Assembly: GCF_031143425.1 (NCBI RefSeq)
Contig: NC_090440.1
Location: forward strand, 338,027,844 to 338,091,843
Source: Pleurodeles waltl
Taxonomy: Eukaryota; Chordata; Amphibia; Caudata; Salamandridae
Direction: 5' to 3'
DNA length: 64,000 nt
Shown here in pieces: positions 52,979 through 63,890 of this stretch (position 1 is its first letter; every line of letters starts with the position of its first letter). The notes under the pieces are model-generated. The model was not told the origin of the DNA. It did no database searches and worked only from the letters and a program-made list of their open reading frames with translations. Position numbers and translations under genes: made by a program.

Positions 52979-53232
52979 ATTGCGCTGAGAAAAAAGATGA
53001 AAAGTAGTCCACAAACCAAACGGAAAGCAGCCAGCCTCATATGTTTTCAGTACTTGGTCGATGCGCTCGAGGAGGGCTAACCACCGGAAAAGGCATGAAG
53101 TATGCATGGCTTCCACTAATGAAAGCAAGCAGATTTTAAAAGGCAAGCCCATGAACCAACGAAAGACACTGGCTTGACATGGGTGGCGTTCCGAGCCCTT
53201 TTCTAACTACTACAGCATTGCTCATGCTATCC
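52960..53232. repeat. Unclassified repeat family X, copy 3
   Basis: Direct orientation, 5' part shortened or changed: AAAAGTAGTCCACAAACCAA, 'GAGGAGGGCTAACCACCGGA', 'AGGCATGAAGTATGCATGGC', 'TTTTAAAAGGCAAGCCCATG', ending near CCTAAAAAGG. It ends where Harbinger E intron sequence resumes. Confidence 0.7.
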
Positions 53233-53586
53233 CAGCCTCGACCCTAAAAAGGTGGGGGGAGAAAGAGAAAGGAAACATTGGGTCAATTACTGCACTAACA
53301 CCACAGTTGGCATACACAGCACCGTCACACACAGGGATCAGGATTGAGCACTATACATTGCACTGCCATTAATTTGTCTAGATGCCATGGCAAGATGAGG
53401 GCCACACACCATCAACTGCACCCCTCCTGGGACCCACAAAGCCCTGACTGACATAGAATGCTAACAAGCGAGGTTATCTGCATTTGGCATACACCCATTA
53501 CCCTTGAACTGGATCACGCTGCAATCTCTGGCCTGGGATTAAGGGGCACCGACTAACTCACACCCACCACTCAGATCCCATGCCAC

Positions 53587-53900
53587 CTACCAATTATTGT
53601 AGTAACGCCCACTGTACTCCCCCCTTGTGGCTGCTGTGAGGCCCTTAAGTGCCCATCTTGCTCTGGGTAGGCCACAGCCAGTATGCAGGTCATCAGAGGG
53701 GTCAGGTTCCGACGGGCACCCCTTCCTTGTTAGGAGGCCATCCCCAGCTGGGCCTCCGCTGTCTTCCATGCCCAGCGTCTCAGGTCCTCTCACCGTTTCT
53801 GACAGTGGGTTCTCTGCCTACCATAGACCCCCAGGGTATGCACGTCCTTGGCGATGGCTCACTATTATCCCTTATTTTGATGGGCGCTGACCTGCAGAGG
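53587..53900 (-). pseudogene. Harbinger E gene 1 exon 2 (Myb-like), decayed
   Basis: Minus strand gives 'GPETLGMEDSGGPAGDGLL' in one phase and 'RWEDLRRW'-type sequence in another around 53790; the segment ends 'RARWALKGLTAATRGEYSG'. Aligned with 38997-39267 of Harbinger D, it has several shifts. Bases 53233-53586 are the intron downstream (compare 21960-22330). Confidence 0.65.
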
Positions 53901-54104
53901 TAATACAGACAGGAGGACACCATTACTCATACAATCAAGCCTGTCACACATATGGCCCACCAATCCCATTTTCATCACCATTGGCACACACATCTGCTGG
54001 TGCACACCATGTACACCACCACATTAATTCACCCTCCCGATGACACAATGCTTGCACACTCATCTCCATGCATCCTTCCCACATGCATCGTGCCCAAGGT
54101 GTAC

Positions 54105-54213
54105 TCACCTGTTGGTCTGGAGGCCCATAAAGCAGTCCATACTGGGGTAGAACCCCATCCAACAAATGCTCCAACTCCTCTGAAGTGAAGGCAGAGGCTC
54201 TTTCCCCACCCAA
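54105..54213 (-). pseudogene. Harbinger E gene 1 exon 1, start lost
   Basis: Minus strand 'GGERASAFTSEELEHLLDGVLPQYGLLYGPPDQQ' (first residues by analogy) followed by a GTGAGTACACC donor. The natural ATG and everything upstream are deleted at about 54213, where the sequence switches to transposase exon 2. Confidence 0.75.
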
Positions 54214-54544
54214 ACCTATCGTGGCTGCTGACCCCTATGAGGAATGTCAGGGCAGGGGCTCAGGAACGTTATAATGAGGCACATGGGTGAACCAAAAGGA
54301 TCATTTTGAGGACCTTTGGCCTCCTGAAGGCCAGGTTCAGGTGCCTCCATCTGACAGGTGGATCCCTGTGCTACTCACCCAAGAAGGTCTGCCAGATAGT
54401 AGTGGCATGCTGCATGTTTCACAACCTGGCACTCAGACGGCATGTACCTTTTCTGCGGGAGGAGACTGGAGATGCCCCTGTGGCAGCAGTGGACCCTGAG
54501 GGCAGTGAGGATGAGGAGGCAGAGGATGAGGATGAGGACAACTG
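54214..54544 (+). pseudogene. Harbinger E transposase last exon, catalytic glutamate lost
   Basis: Starts abruptly at 'NLSWLLTPMRN'-like sequence (AACCTATCGTGGCTGCTGACC), contains a stop within AHG*TKRIIL, then 'RTFGLLKARFRCLHLTGGSL', 'KKVCQIVVACCMFHNLALRR', and an acidic end 'PEGSEDEEAEDEDEDN'. The catalytic E of IIERTFG reads L (ATCATTTTGAGGACC). The part after the HNLALRR is better preserved than in Harbinger D. Confidence 0.82.
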
Positions 54545-55049
54545 AACATCAGTCATACGACAATACTTCCAATGACACACAGGTGAGACAGTGCAACTGA
54601 CCATTCCTCTGACTATTAATGTTTTCTGTGTGACTGTAGCATTATGGCATTAGCTTCCTTTGCATCTCAACTTACTGTCACCTATGGCTTGTCATTTTAC
54701 AGATGTTGGTGATATGACAACAGTGTCCTGGTGTGATTACTGCTGACAGTCACAGGTCATTAATTGTATGCTATCACAGTTTTCAGATCATTTGCACTAG
54801 ATGTGACTATTTCCATGAATGCACATTTTCAACACATTAAATGCTAGTAGTCAAGTTGTGTTCAAGGGTGTTTATTGTAGTGCTATGAAATTGAGGGAAA
54901 AGTGCTATGAAATGGGGTGATGATGGAGGTATTGTTCCAGTCTGTTTGTAGCACAGGTCTAGTGTGCAAGGGGCCACAGGAAGGGTAGCAAATGCAGTTC
55001 AAAGTGGACAAGGTGACAGTGTGGGGCACAAGGGGGAGAATCAGGAGAG

Positions 55050-55760
55050 TCTAATTTCCTGTCGGTGGTCGGCTGCCTGCCCACTAGTGGCAGCGAAAGT
55101 GGAGGTCTGGTCAATGGACTGACTAGTTGTAGGGGCCCACTGGTGTGCTGTTGCTTCCCTCATGATGTTGGCCATGTCTGCCAGCACCCCTGTTGTGGAG
55201 ATCAAGGTGGTGTTGATGGCTTGCAAGTCCTCCCTGATCCCCTGATATCATTCCTCCTGCAACCGCCTGTTCTCCTGCACGTTGTCAAGGATCTGGCCCA
55301 TTGTGTCCTGGGAATGTTGCTAGGCTCCCAGGATCTCGGTGAGTGCCTCCTGGAGAGTCGGTTCCCTGGGCCTGTCCTCCCCCTGGCACACAGCGGTCCT
55401 CCCAGTGTCCCTGTTGGCATGTGCCTCTGTCCCCTAAACTGTGGGTCCACTGCCACTGACCACAGGACCCTAATTGTCTTGGGGGCAACATGTGGCCTGG
55501 CGTCCCTTTACAGGCAGGCACACTGCTGATTGACGTGTCCTGGGGACAGAGGTGTGGGTATTCTGGGTGGGTGCTGTGGTGTTGGATACTGATAGGGGAG
55601 GCTCTGTGGTGGACTGTGAGTGGGCTGGGGCGACCAACTGTCCAGTGGTCCCTGATGGGCCAGATTTTTGGTCCAGATCCTGAAGTCCAGAGTTACTGTC
55701 ATCACTGGGGGCATCTTCTGTTGGGGGGGCTGGATAGTCGTGGCACCTCCTCTCTGCTGG
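55050..55760 (-). pseudogene. Harbinger E gene 3 exon 2
   Basis: Minus strand fragments 'PVSPRHVNQQCACL', 'QGHWEDRCVPGGGQAQGTDS' in shifted phases and 'MQAINTTLISTTGVLADMAN' (coiled coil, 55226-55041) ending TAA after DHRQEIRLS. Same position and order as exon 2 in Harbinger D. Multiple shifts. Confidence 0.65.
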
Positions 55761-56099
55761 TATTGGCTGGGGATATAAGTGATGTATTATACTTCATGTC
55801 TGTGAGATATTGTACATCCCTGGCTTCCCCTGTATTGTTGCTGTTACCCTGTCACTTTTGTTTGTGTATGGTGATGTATTGTGTGATTGTTAGTTTGCCA
55901 TGCTGTGCATGCTTTAGTGATTGGTGACAATGCAGGGCTGGGAGGGCTGTCCATGCATTGGAATGGCATGTTGGATGTGGCACAGGGGTTAGTCATATGT
56001 GTAGGTGCAGTGTATGGGATGGAGTGGAGTAATGGGAGTGAGGGTGAGGGGGTGTGATGGCATGCAGGTATGGAGGGTGATAGGTAGTGAATATTGACT

Positions 56100-56482
56100 C
56101 ACCAGTGTCCAGTCCTCTGGCAACTTCAGTGAGACTCTCAGGATGTAGTAATGCCAAGACTTGCTCCTCCCATGCTGTGAGCTGTGGGGGAGGAGGTGGG
56201 GGTCCACCGCCAGTCCTCTGTATGCCAAGCCGGTGCCTTGCTGCCACAGAACGTACCTTACCCCGTGGGTCGTTCCACCTCTTCCTGATGTCCTCCCTTG
56301 TTCTTGGGTGCTGTTCCACGGCGTTCACCCTGTCCACGATTCTCCGCCATAGCTCCATCTTCCTGGCAATGGATACTTACTGTACCTGTGCTCCAAACAG
56401 CTCTGGCTCTACCCTGACAATTTAACTCCACCATGACCCTTAGCTCCTCATCAGTGAAACAGGGGTGCTTTGGTGGGGACAT
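56100..56482 (-). pseudogene. Harbinger E gene 3 exon 1: NAIF1-like Myb domain, frameshifted
   Basis: ATG at 56482 (MSPPKHPCFTDEELRVMVEL) loses phase at about 56425, where GACAATTTAACTCCACC has extra bases relative to GACAATTTCCTCCACC in other copies. The domain continues in another phase from 56358: MELWRRIVDRVNAVEQHPRT, 'DIRKRWNDPRGKVRSVAARH', 'PPQLTAWEEQVLALLHPESL'. Repairable by a single event but not functional as read. Confidence 0.8.
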
Positions 56483-56761
56483 GGGTGTTGTGTGGTGTGT
56501 GTTGGTGAGTGTAATGAGGTGGGGTGTGTGATGTGGGGTGTGTGAGGGATGTATGGGTATTATGTGTTGTGTGTGTCTAGTTGTCTCTGTGCTTTCCTGT
56601 CAATCTCTTGGCAATAATTGTTGCTCGTAAAGGTTTGTGGGTGATATGGGTGTGTGTTTTATGGTTCTGTGGGTGGGTGGGTGTGGTGTGTGTATGAGTG
56701 TCAGGTGTGTGTTTTTAGTATTGGCCAATGTAGTGTTGTTTTGTATGTGGGTATCCATTTT

Positions 56762-57051
56762 GAGCACAGTGGTATGTACCGCCAAAGGTTTACCGCCATT
56801 AAATGTCCACTGTGGTGATTCGTGGGTCATAATGTGGTGTGCGTTTTTTGTAGGCGTAGCAGTGCTGGTGTTGGTACTGCCACTTTAACTCTGACCTTTG
56901 GGTTGGCAGATTTGTGTATGTGGCTGTATTCTGTTGGATTGGTGTGTGTGTGTCATAATATGTGGAACGGATATTCGCCACTGCGGCGGTGTGTTGACGG
57001 CCATCACCGTGGCAGTAAGTAGGATTTACCACCAATGTCATATTGAGGGCC
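56762..57051. repeat. Harbinger E right terminal and subterminal repeats
   Basis: GGTATGTACCGCC near 56770, GTCATAAT at 56826 and 56952, and terminal GTCATATTGAGGGCC at 57037-57051. Confidence 0.8.
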
Positions 57052-58910
57052 AAAGTGTGTAAAGCATTCAACCATCACAAAAAAGGAATTAAAAAACAGT
57101 TTAAAGATCTAAAATCAATTTAGAAAAATAGGAAATATTTTTAGTGTTAATTTGACACCAAAACTAATAGAATCGCATAAGGGGAACCGGGCATATGGAT
57201 TTAAAAAAAAAAATGTTTTCTAGTGCATAGAAACAAAAAAGCACCAATCTAGTCATCTGGTCATACCTCAACCGGGGCAAAGTCAAAGTTCCAGGCCAAC
57301 CACGATGGAGCCCCGCTTGGCTACAGCAGGCAGGAGGCCTCGGTCAAAAGTTTACCTACGGACTTAGTAGTTTTCTGGAAGATTTTCTTCAAGGGGACAA
57401 AGTCATAAATCCCATCTGACCTCCCCAAAGCCCTATTCTGATACGCATCACAGAAGACCTTGGTGAAGATTTCTACATTTGGACCTTGGTGAAGATTTCT
57501 ACATTCGGATTTAGACAATTTTTCACGATGAAAATTCAAGTCTGGGCCAAAGCTGAATCTTGATCTGACGTCCCTGGAGCCCTCCATGGATACGCTACAC
57601 GGGAAGTCCCGGTCAACTTTTTACCTTCGGACTTAGTCACATTTTTTGCGTTGTTTCTCTCCAATGTCAGGCGACCCCCCACAGCAAGCTGATTTCAAGT
57701 CACGTCGTCGGATTGCCTTTCCAGGAGCCCTCAGTGAAATCCTCGAAGTCCGGGACTCAGGAGCTTATCAGCGGGACAAACCTGCAAGTCAGGCTGGGTC
57801 ACAGTTGACGTAAGTCAGCTTGATTCTCAGCGACGGGTCAGTCCCTTTATGGAGCTTTTTACCAAAAGCTCTTCAATCTTCTCTAAACTTCTCGTTCATC
57901 TTCCAGAAGGTCTTTGAAGGTCCTATAAGTGTCCGCAGCTCACCCCAAAGTTCCAGAAGCTCTGAATTGCTCCTTAAGGGTTAGGACTCCAACTCCTAGA
58001 ATGCCCCTGGCTCAAACTCCAAATTGGCTACTGGACATTGGTCAGCTGGTCAGTTTTTCCAGGATTCGATGCAGGGGACTCTTCTTAGCTATTTTGCACC
58101 TGCAGCAATCAGGGATTCCCTTCTGGAACCAGTTGAAGCCAGGCAAATTCCTTTTTGTAGTGAAGCCCAAGTGTGCAGGTGCAGGTCAGGGGTCCAACAG
58201 GGCAGTTCTTCTTCTGATGTTCTTCTTTGTAGGGATCTGAGGTGTGGGTGCAGCTCTGCCATATTATCCTTGCTCCTGGGTGGAAAGCAGGAGGGTCTGG
58301 TTGCCCAGTCACAAGCAGACTCCTTCCCCCTTTGATGACCACTTCCTGGGGAGTATGGCAAAAATCAATTCCAGGAAGCAATATTCTTCAAAAATCCAAC
58401 ATGGATGAAAGTGACTTTTGGAGGTTAGATCTGGCTTAGCCCACCCACTGGAGTGGCTAAAAATCCAAAGCACACCCCTCTTCTCCCCTCTCCTAATCTA
58501 ATCAAGAGGGTACCTAATTGTCGGGGGTTGCAGGAAATGGGGAAGGTCCTGAGCTGCTCCAAATGTCCTTCCCTGCCTTTAAAGACCAGCTTGGCTGCTC
58601 TTCCCCCATCCTGTTTCACCATCTGCTGAGACAGATCTCCTCCCAAGGCACATCCTTTGTGTTCGGCCCAGGTCACTTCACATCTCATTGAGGCAGCCTG
58701 GCTAGGCTTTCAGAGGCTCGCCAATCAGAGAAGGGCACCACACAGCTGAAGTTGACAACTGTCAGGTAGAGTTTTTAAACTCTTTACCTGCACTAGCTAT
58801 ATTAAATCCAACAATGGCAAGTACCCAGGGCACAGCCAAGAGTCAGTAACCACCAAAATCTGTCCAAAACGTTTGTGGGTGACCAGGGCAAAAAGGAGGA
58901 CTTTCCTACA
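57052..58910 (-). repeat. Gypsy 3' LTR, remaining part
   Basis: Continues from the AAA duplicate at 57052 to GGAGGACTTTCCTACA ending at 58910, i.e. TGTAGGAAAG at the LTR's 5' end on minus. The two parts give an LTR of about 2.0 kb. A purine-rich tract on minus (complement of ATCCCCCCAGGTG, 58911-58923) adjoins it as expected for the plus-strand primer. Inside, ACCTTGGTGAAGATTTCTAC is tandemly duplicated near 57459-57505. No coding sequence. Confidence 0.85.
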
Positions 58911-58949
58911 ATCCCCCCAGGTGAAAGGTGATTGGTACTAACCTACACC

Positions 58950-59545
58950 CTTGTAGTCCTCATTGGCTACGTGGAAAAATCTGTAAAGTTCATCTGCGTT
59001 GGCATGGGCACTCCCAGGAGTATGTTCCACTGTGAAGTCCATCCCCTTTAGGGAAATGGACCACCTTAACAGTTTTGGGTTCTCCTCACCATTTGCATTA
59101 GCCATTGTAGAGGTCTGTGGTCAGTTTGTACCAAACAGGTATGGCCTCAACTTCTTCAGGGACCAGGCCTCCCTCTCAATTGCACTCCATCTTCTCTCTC
59201 TGGGCAGTAGTCGCTTGCTGATGAAGGCAACTGGCTGATCCTGGCCCTCTTCATTAACTTGTGATAACACTGTCACAATCCCTTCCTATTAAGCATCTGT
59301 TTGCACTATAAACTCTTTGCTATAGTAAGGGGCCAGTAACACTGGGGCTGAATGTATAGCCAGTTTCAGAGTGTCAAAGGCATTTTCACACTCTGGGGTC
59401 CAAATTACTTTTTTTGGGCTGTTTCTTTGTGGTGAGTTCTGTCAGAGGGACCACTATGGTTCCATCATTTTGAACAAACCTCCTGTAATACCCAGTCAGG
59501 CCAAGAAAGGTCCTGACCTGAGTTTGGGTTTTAGGAGCCTCCCAA
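58950..59545 (-). pseudogene. Gypsy RNase H domain, decayed
   Basis: Minus strand after the RT: '[20 protein letters not shown]' (RT connection), '[20 protein letters not shown]', 'EFIVQTDA' (first catalytic D of RNase H), a stop, 'SQVNEEGQDQPVAFISKRLL' and 'RERRWSAIEREAWSLKKLRP' (with the catalytic E). Matches RNase H of Ty3/Gypsy elements. One or two stops. Confidence 0.8.
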
Positions 59546-60161
59546 TCCAGGATAGTCTGGACCTTGGGCTGGAGTGGCTATACATGGCCTCCACCAACAA
59601 GGTTGTCCAGGTACAGCACTGAATTCTTCCCTACCAGGCACTTGCTTGTCTTGATAGTCAGGGCTGCTTGGAGCAGGGTCTGAAGTACTTCCTTCAGGTG
59701 GACCAGGTGGTCCTCCCAGGTGGAACTGAAGACAGCTATATCATCCAGATAAGCTGCATTGAGAGAGTCCAACCCAGACAGGACTCCATTCACAAAAAAC
59801 AATGGAAGGTGGCAGGAGCATTTTGCAGTCCAAAGGGCATCACCTTGAACTGAAAGTGGTCCTCTCGAGTGGAAAATGCTGACCTCTCCTTAGCTCGTGG
59901 ATTTAAGGCAATCTGACAGTACCCTGAGGTCAGATCAAATGTACTCAGGAACTTGGCAGCCCCCAACCTATCAATAAGCTCATCAGCTCTAGGTATGGGG
60001 TGAGCATCAGTCTTGGTGTCTGAATTTAGACCTCTGTAGTCTACATGGAATCGTAATTCCTTTTTCCCACCTGGGGTATTGGGTTTGGATACCAGTAACA
60101 CTGGACTGGCCCAAGGACTATCAGAGGGCTCAATTGCCTTCAGATCCAACATCTTAGCCAC
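59546..60161 (-). pseudogene. Gypsy reverse transcriptase, decayed
   Basis: Minus strand 60161-59790: 'LDLKAIEPSDSPWASPVLLV', 'KKELRFHVDYRGLNSDTKTD' (usual RFCVDYRxLN), 'FLSTFDLTSGYCQIALN' (catalytic D), 'KVMPFGLQNAPATF'; after a frameshift near 59800 'FFVNGVLSGLDSLNAAYLDD' with 'IAVFSSTWEDHLVHLKEVLQ'. YLDD is intact. The sequence is of the Ty3/Gypsy class. It lies downstream of integrase, not upstream as in most Gypsy elements. Confidence 0.88.
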
Positions 60162-60402
60162 CTCAGCTTTGATATTGGCCTTGGCATGATGAGGTATCCT
60201 GTACAGCGTGTTCTTGGCAGGTAAACTGTTACCAGTGTCAATATCAGGGACACATCAATTGGTGAGTCCAGGGGTCAAAGAAAACAGACCAGCAAACTGC
60301 TCCCAAACTTGTCTGCAGTCTCTGTACTGTTGGGCTGTCAACTTGGGAGAGAGAGAGCCACTCCCTCCACTGATCCTTCCTGTGCATTTGTGGAGCGGAT
60401 GT

Positions 60403-61650
60403 CTAGCAGAGGTTCACTCTCCACCTACTTCCCTTCATCAGTGACCATAACATGGTCATTTCTGCCCTGCCCTGGTGGGATTTCAGTCTGTTGACATGCA
60501 GGATCCTATGAGGATTCCGGGGGGTGCCAAGGTCCACCAGGTATGTGACTTCACACTTTTCCTCCAAAATTGGATATGGCCCAGTCCATTTGGCCTGTAG
60601 TGTTCTGGGAGCCAAGACTTCAAAACCCACACCAGCTGTCCTGGGTGATACTCAGGCATGGTAGCCTTCTGGTCATGCCAGAGCTTCATGAGCTCCTTGC
60701 TGGCCTCCAGGTTGCTGCTTGCCTTCTTCATGTACTCAGCCATGAGTGACCGCAGGGCTAACACATAATCCAGCACATTCTGCTTGGGTTCTTTGAGAGG
60801 CTTCTCTCAAGACTCTCTCACCAAGAACAATGGGCCTCTTACAGGATGCCAATCAGTAAATTGAAGGGGCTGAATCCAACCCCTTTTTGTGGCACCTCCC
60901 TGTATGCAAACAGCAGGCATGGGAGGAGAACATCCCATCTCCTCCTGAGTTTGTCAGACAAACCCATAGTCATGCCCTTCGGGGTCTTGTTAAATCTTCC
61001 CACCAGACCATTGATCTGCGATGATAGGGGGTGGCGAACCTATATGTAATACCACACACATCCCACATTCCGTTCAGATAGTCTGACATAAAATGTGTGC
61101 CCCTATTTGAGACCACCTCCTTTGGGAATCCCACTCTGGTGAACACACCAAGTTAGGCCCTAGCCACTGTGGGAGCAGTGACTGTTCTGAGGGGTATTGC
61201 CTAAGGGTACCTGGTGGCAAGGTCCACAACCAACAAAATGTACCAATTGCATGAGGCAGTTGGTGGGTCTAGGGGACGAACAATGTCAATGCCCACCGTC
61301 TCAAAGGGAGTCCCAGGCACTGGCAGTGGTATCAAGGGAGCCTTTGGCTTTCCCCATGCCTTGCCACTGCCCTGGCAGGTGACACAGGAGCTGCAAAACT
61401 CCTTGACTTTCTCTGACATATGGGGCCAATAAAAATTGATGACCAGCCTGTATCAGGTCTTGCTCTGCCCCAAATTTCTAGCTAAGAGAATATCATGACT
61501 TAATGTTATGAGGACCTCTCTATACTTCTGAGGGACCACCACTCTCCTGGTTGCCCCTGGTTAGGGGTCTCTTGCTCTGTGTGGAGAACTCCATTGTTGC
61601 AATACACCTTGTGGGATGCACTGGTATCCCCTTGTTCTTGCCTGAAGGCA
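60403..61650 (-). pseudogene. Gypsy integrase, decayed
   Basis: Minus strand order: 'FRQEQGDTSASHKVYCNNGV' (61640-61560), the zinc-binding part ending EKVKEFCSSCVTCQGSGKAW (HHCC), core 'FETVGIDIVRPLDPP' (first D) and 'ILLVVDLATRYP', the second motif 'FPKEVVSNRGTHFMSDYLNG' at about 61120-61080, where the catalytic D of S-D-R-G-T is N, and C-terminal 'HDQKATMPEYHPGQLVWVLK' (60660). Several stops. Its position before RT defines the element as Gmr1-like. Confidence 0.85.
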
Positions 61651-62099
61651 GACTGCCTCAGACCCTCAAGAGTTGGACACTCTCTTTGTCCCTGGCACAA
61701 TTCCTTTCTGGTGGTTCCACCTGCCCCTAGTAGTTCTGCCAAGCCAGGCAGAGCTTGCAGGGAAAGGAACCCTCCCTCAGTGGTAAGATCCTCCCCCTCA
61801 GGTGTGGATTCCTCCTGACTCTCTGTACTTGGTGGGGCAAGCCAGACCCAGTGCCCTTTCTCTTCTTCCTGGAGGCTTGGTTCACTGCTCCAGGGTCCAA
61901 GTGTCCAGCACTTCCTGTTGTGCTGCCTGTGACCTGGCAATAACAGACACACATTTAGGGAGGTCCACCATCTATGCATGGACCCTTCTTTCCACCTCTA
62001 ACCATTCAGATGCTACCAGATAATTTCCCAGCAGACATTCTACTGGGAGGGCAGGAGCTACTGCTACTTTCTTAAAGCCTGTTATTCCTCCCATTTCCA

Positions 62100-62340
62100 G
62101 GCTCACCTTGGCCGTGGGATTGGTTCTGCTATCTGCATAAGTCACTTAGTTGAACACACCAGTTAAGACCTGCTCTGGGAAAACCAAATTTTCTGTGACC
62201 ATTGTCACACTGGTTCCTGTATCTCTCAGAGCTTCCACCTCAATTCCATTGACTTTAGGCCTCTGCCTATACCTCTCCATGCTGGGAGGTAAGGTGGCCA
62301 AAGTTGTGATGTCAACTCCACCCATGGACACTAAGGTGAC
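62100..62340 (-). pseudogene. Gypsy protease
   Basis: Within the frame 62637-62146: 'RYRQRPKVNGIEVEALRDTG' then 'TSVTMVTENLVFPEQ'. DTG in 'ALRDTGTSVT' is the retropepsin active site (usual LxDTGAxxT). Downstream the frame ends at 62146. Bases 61650-62100 hold the PR-IN linker. Confidence 0.78.
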
Positions 62341-62389
62341 CTCTATGTACCCTGATCCCAATCCTGGGACAACTTCCATCCCCACACCT

Positions 62390-63671
62390 ACACTAGCAAT
62401 CCCATAGGAATGCCCACCAGTGTCCAGGTTGATGACACTCAAAACATTTGCCGGCATTTGCAAGCTCCTTAAACTTTCCTGCCTTAACAGGATCATAATT
62501 CTTCTCCTGGTGCCCCTACCTCTTAGAAGTGGCATGGCTCGGGGCTTCCCAACCCTGAGAAGGTTTTGGGGTCTCTTGTCAGGACTCCATGGATACTTTA
62601 TCATCTTTTCCTTGGTTCTTCCCCTGGGAAGAACCATGTCCTCCCTTTATCTGGTCACCCTCTAGGGGTTTCTGGTTAACTCTGGTTCTTAACCAGTCTT
62701 CTGCTGCCTCCTCCAGCTCTCTGGGGTTGGTCAGCTGAGAGTCAAATAAATACTGGTGGAGCTTCTCTTGGGCACAATTAGTAAGAAGGTGCTCCCTCAT
62801 AATCAAATTGTAAAGCCCATGAAAGGTACTTACCTTGTTGCCATGCATCCAGTTCACTAGTGCCTTAACAGAGATGTCCACAAATGAACTCAGGACTAGG
62901 TAGCTGTCTTCTGGGTGTCCCTAAACTTAATCCTATATTGTTCTGGGTTCAGACCAAACCTTTTAGTTAAACATCTATTAATACTACAGTATCAATCTGT
63001 CTCCTCCCCACTTAAGGTCAGAAGCCTATCCCTCCCCTCCCAGAGTTAGGGACCAATTCCCATTGAAGTGAACCCCAGTACTGAGGCATAACTCTCCTCA
63101 TGTGGCAGGCCCTCTCAAAGGCCCCCAGACATTTATCTATATCATCACCCTCTACATAGGCAGGAACCACCCCCTTGGGTAATCTGGGACAAAATCCCTC
63201 ACCAATGGACATCTCAGCTTCTCTGTTGCAGCCACCATCTCTTTTCACTCTTCTTGCATACTTTTTCTTTTCCAGGGCCAGTTTCTCTGCCTCCAAAGGT
63301 ATATATGTTTGCTGGGCCTCCAGCTCTCTTTCTCTAAGGGACAGGTGCTCTCCTTCTGAAGGGACATCCTTCCCCCAACTAGCTTTGGGTATGGCCCTGG
63401 TAACTGTGTGCAGTGAGGACCAGTCTTCCTCATCCTCACCAGGGCTTAGATGCCTTCCCTCCCCTGAGTGGTTGTAGCTGGTATCCTCCCCTACTTCTTC
63501 CTCCCCTGGAGCTTCCTCTGTGCCTACTCCTTGGGCCTCAGCCCAGGCTGTCAGGGATTTAACCAAAACATTTTTCATGAGGTTAGTGGCTGCAGGCAAC
63601 CCCCTCTCAGTACATAACCCCCTAAGCTGGATGACTGTCATTGTGAGTAGGCTAGGCAGATCAAGCTCCAT
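62390..63671 (-). pseudogene. Gypsy gag, decayed
   Basis: ATG at 63671 opens a 217-codon frame: MELDLPSLLTMTVIQLRGLC, acidic region, 'LREREL..QQTYIPLEAEKLALEKKKYA' (coiled coil, about residues 110-140), and 'GDDIDKCLGAFERACHMRRV'. After shifts, 62881-62579 gives 'MHGNKVSTFHGLYNLIMREH' and 'LHQYLFDSQLTNPRELEEAA', the capsid C-terminal SCAN-like region. Near 62450-62405 another phase reads KCFECHQPGHWW, a zinc knuckle lacking a normal final C spacing. No intact Gag. Confidence 0.78.
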
Positions 63672-63890
63672 GATTCCCTAGTATTCTCTCAATAAAAACT
63701 TTTAGCAAGAATTGAAATCAAGAATTTAGAAAAATCACGAAAATGAAATAATTGAAATTAGTCAAAATTAAAAATCCAAAACAATTTTTGGACTAGGACA
63801 ATTTAAAGGATTTTTAATTTGCTTTACTTAAAAGTGTGATACTAAGCACAAGTAATGGATCCCACAAATGTGCAACAAAATGTTGGAAAG
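63672..63890 (-). other. Gypsy leader with putative primer-binding site
   Basis: AT-rich sequence between the gag start and the 5' LTR. Immediately after the LTR end the minus strand reads TTTTGTTGCACATTTGTGGG, where the primer-binding site should be; I could not match it to a tRNA. Confidence 0.5.

Larger units (their letters stand above)
32940..57051 (+). mobile_element. Harbinger E, contains a solo LTR, Harbinger D and a 6-kb block
   Basis: Left end GGCCCTCATTATGACATTGA at 32940; right end ACCAATGTCATATTGAGGGCC to 57051; AAA on both sides (32937-32939, 57052-57054). The element's own sequence is 32940-35091, 46256-about 47010, and about 53233-57051. Gene 1 is split over these pieces. The segment holding the gene 1 start, the promoter and transposase exon 1 is deleted at about 54213, leaving transposase exon 2 and gene 3. 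It is a second example of a copy that lost the transposase head. Confidence 0.9.

Noticed and set aside
47011..53232. Interpreting repeat X copies 1 and 3 as LTRs of one retrotransposon
   Set aside because: They lack TG...CA ends, differ in their 5' parts, enclose no polyprotein, and a third copy is inverted inside a MITE. Kept only as an open question.
58300..58700. Minus-strand frames of 75-90 codons in the Gypsy LTR
   Set aside because: They lie within the LTR, overlap each other in several phases and show no recognisable family.
59546..61650. Treating IN and RT as parts of two different elements (a Copia integrase next to a Gypsy RT)
   Set aside because: Both are on minus between one pair of matching LTRs, spaced as in Gmr1-like elements, and the integrase zinc finger and core resemble Gypsy rather than Copia.
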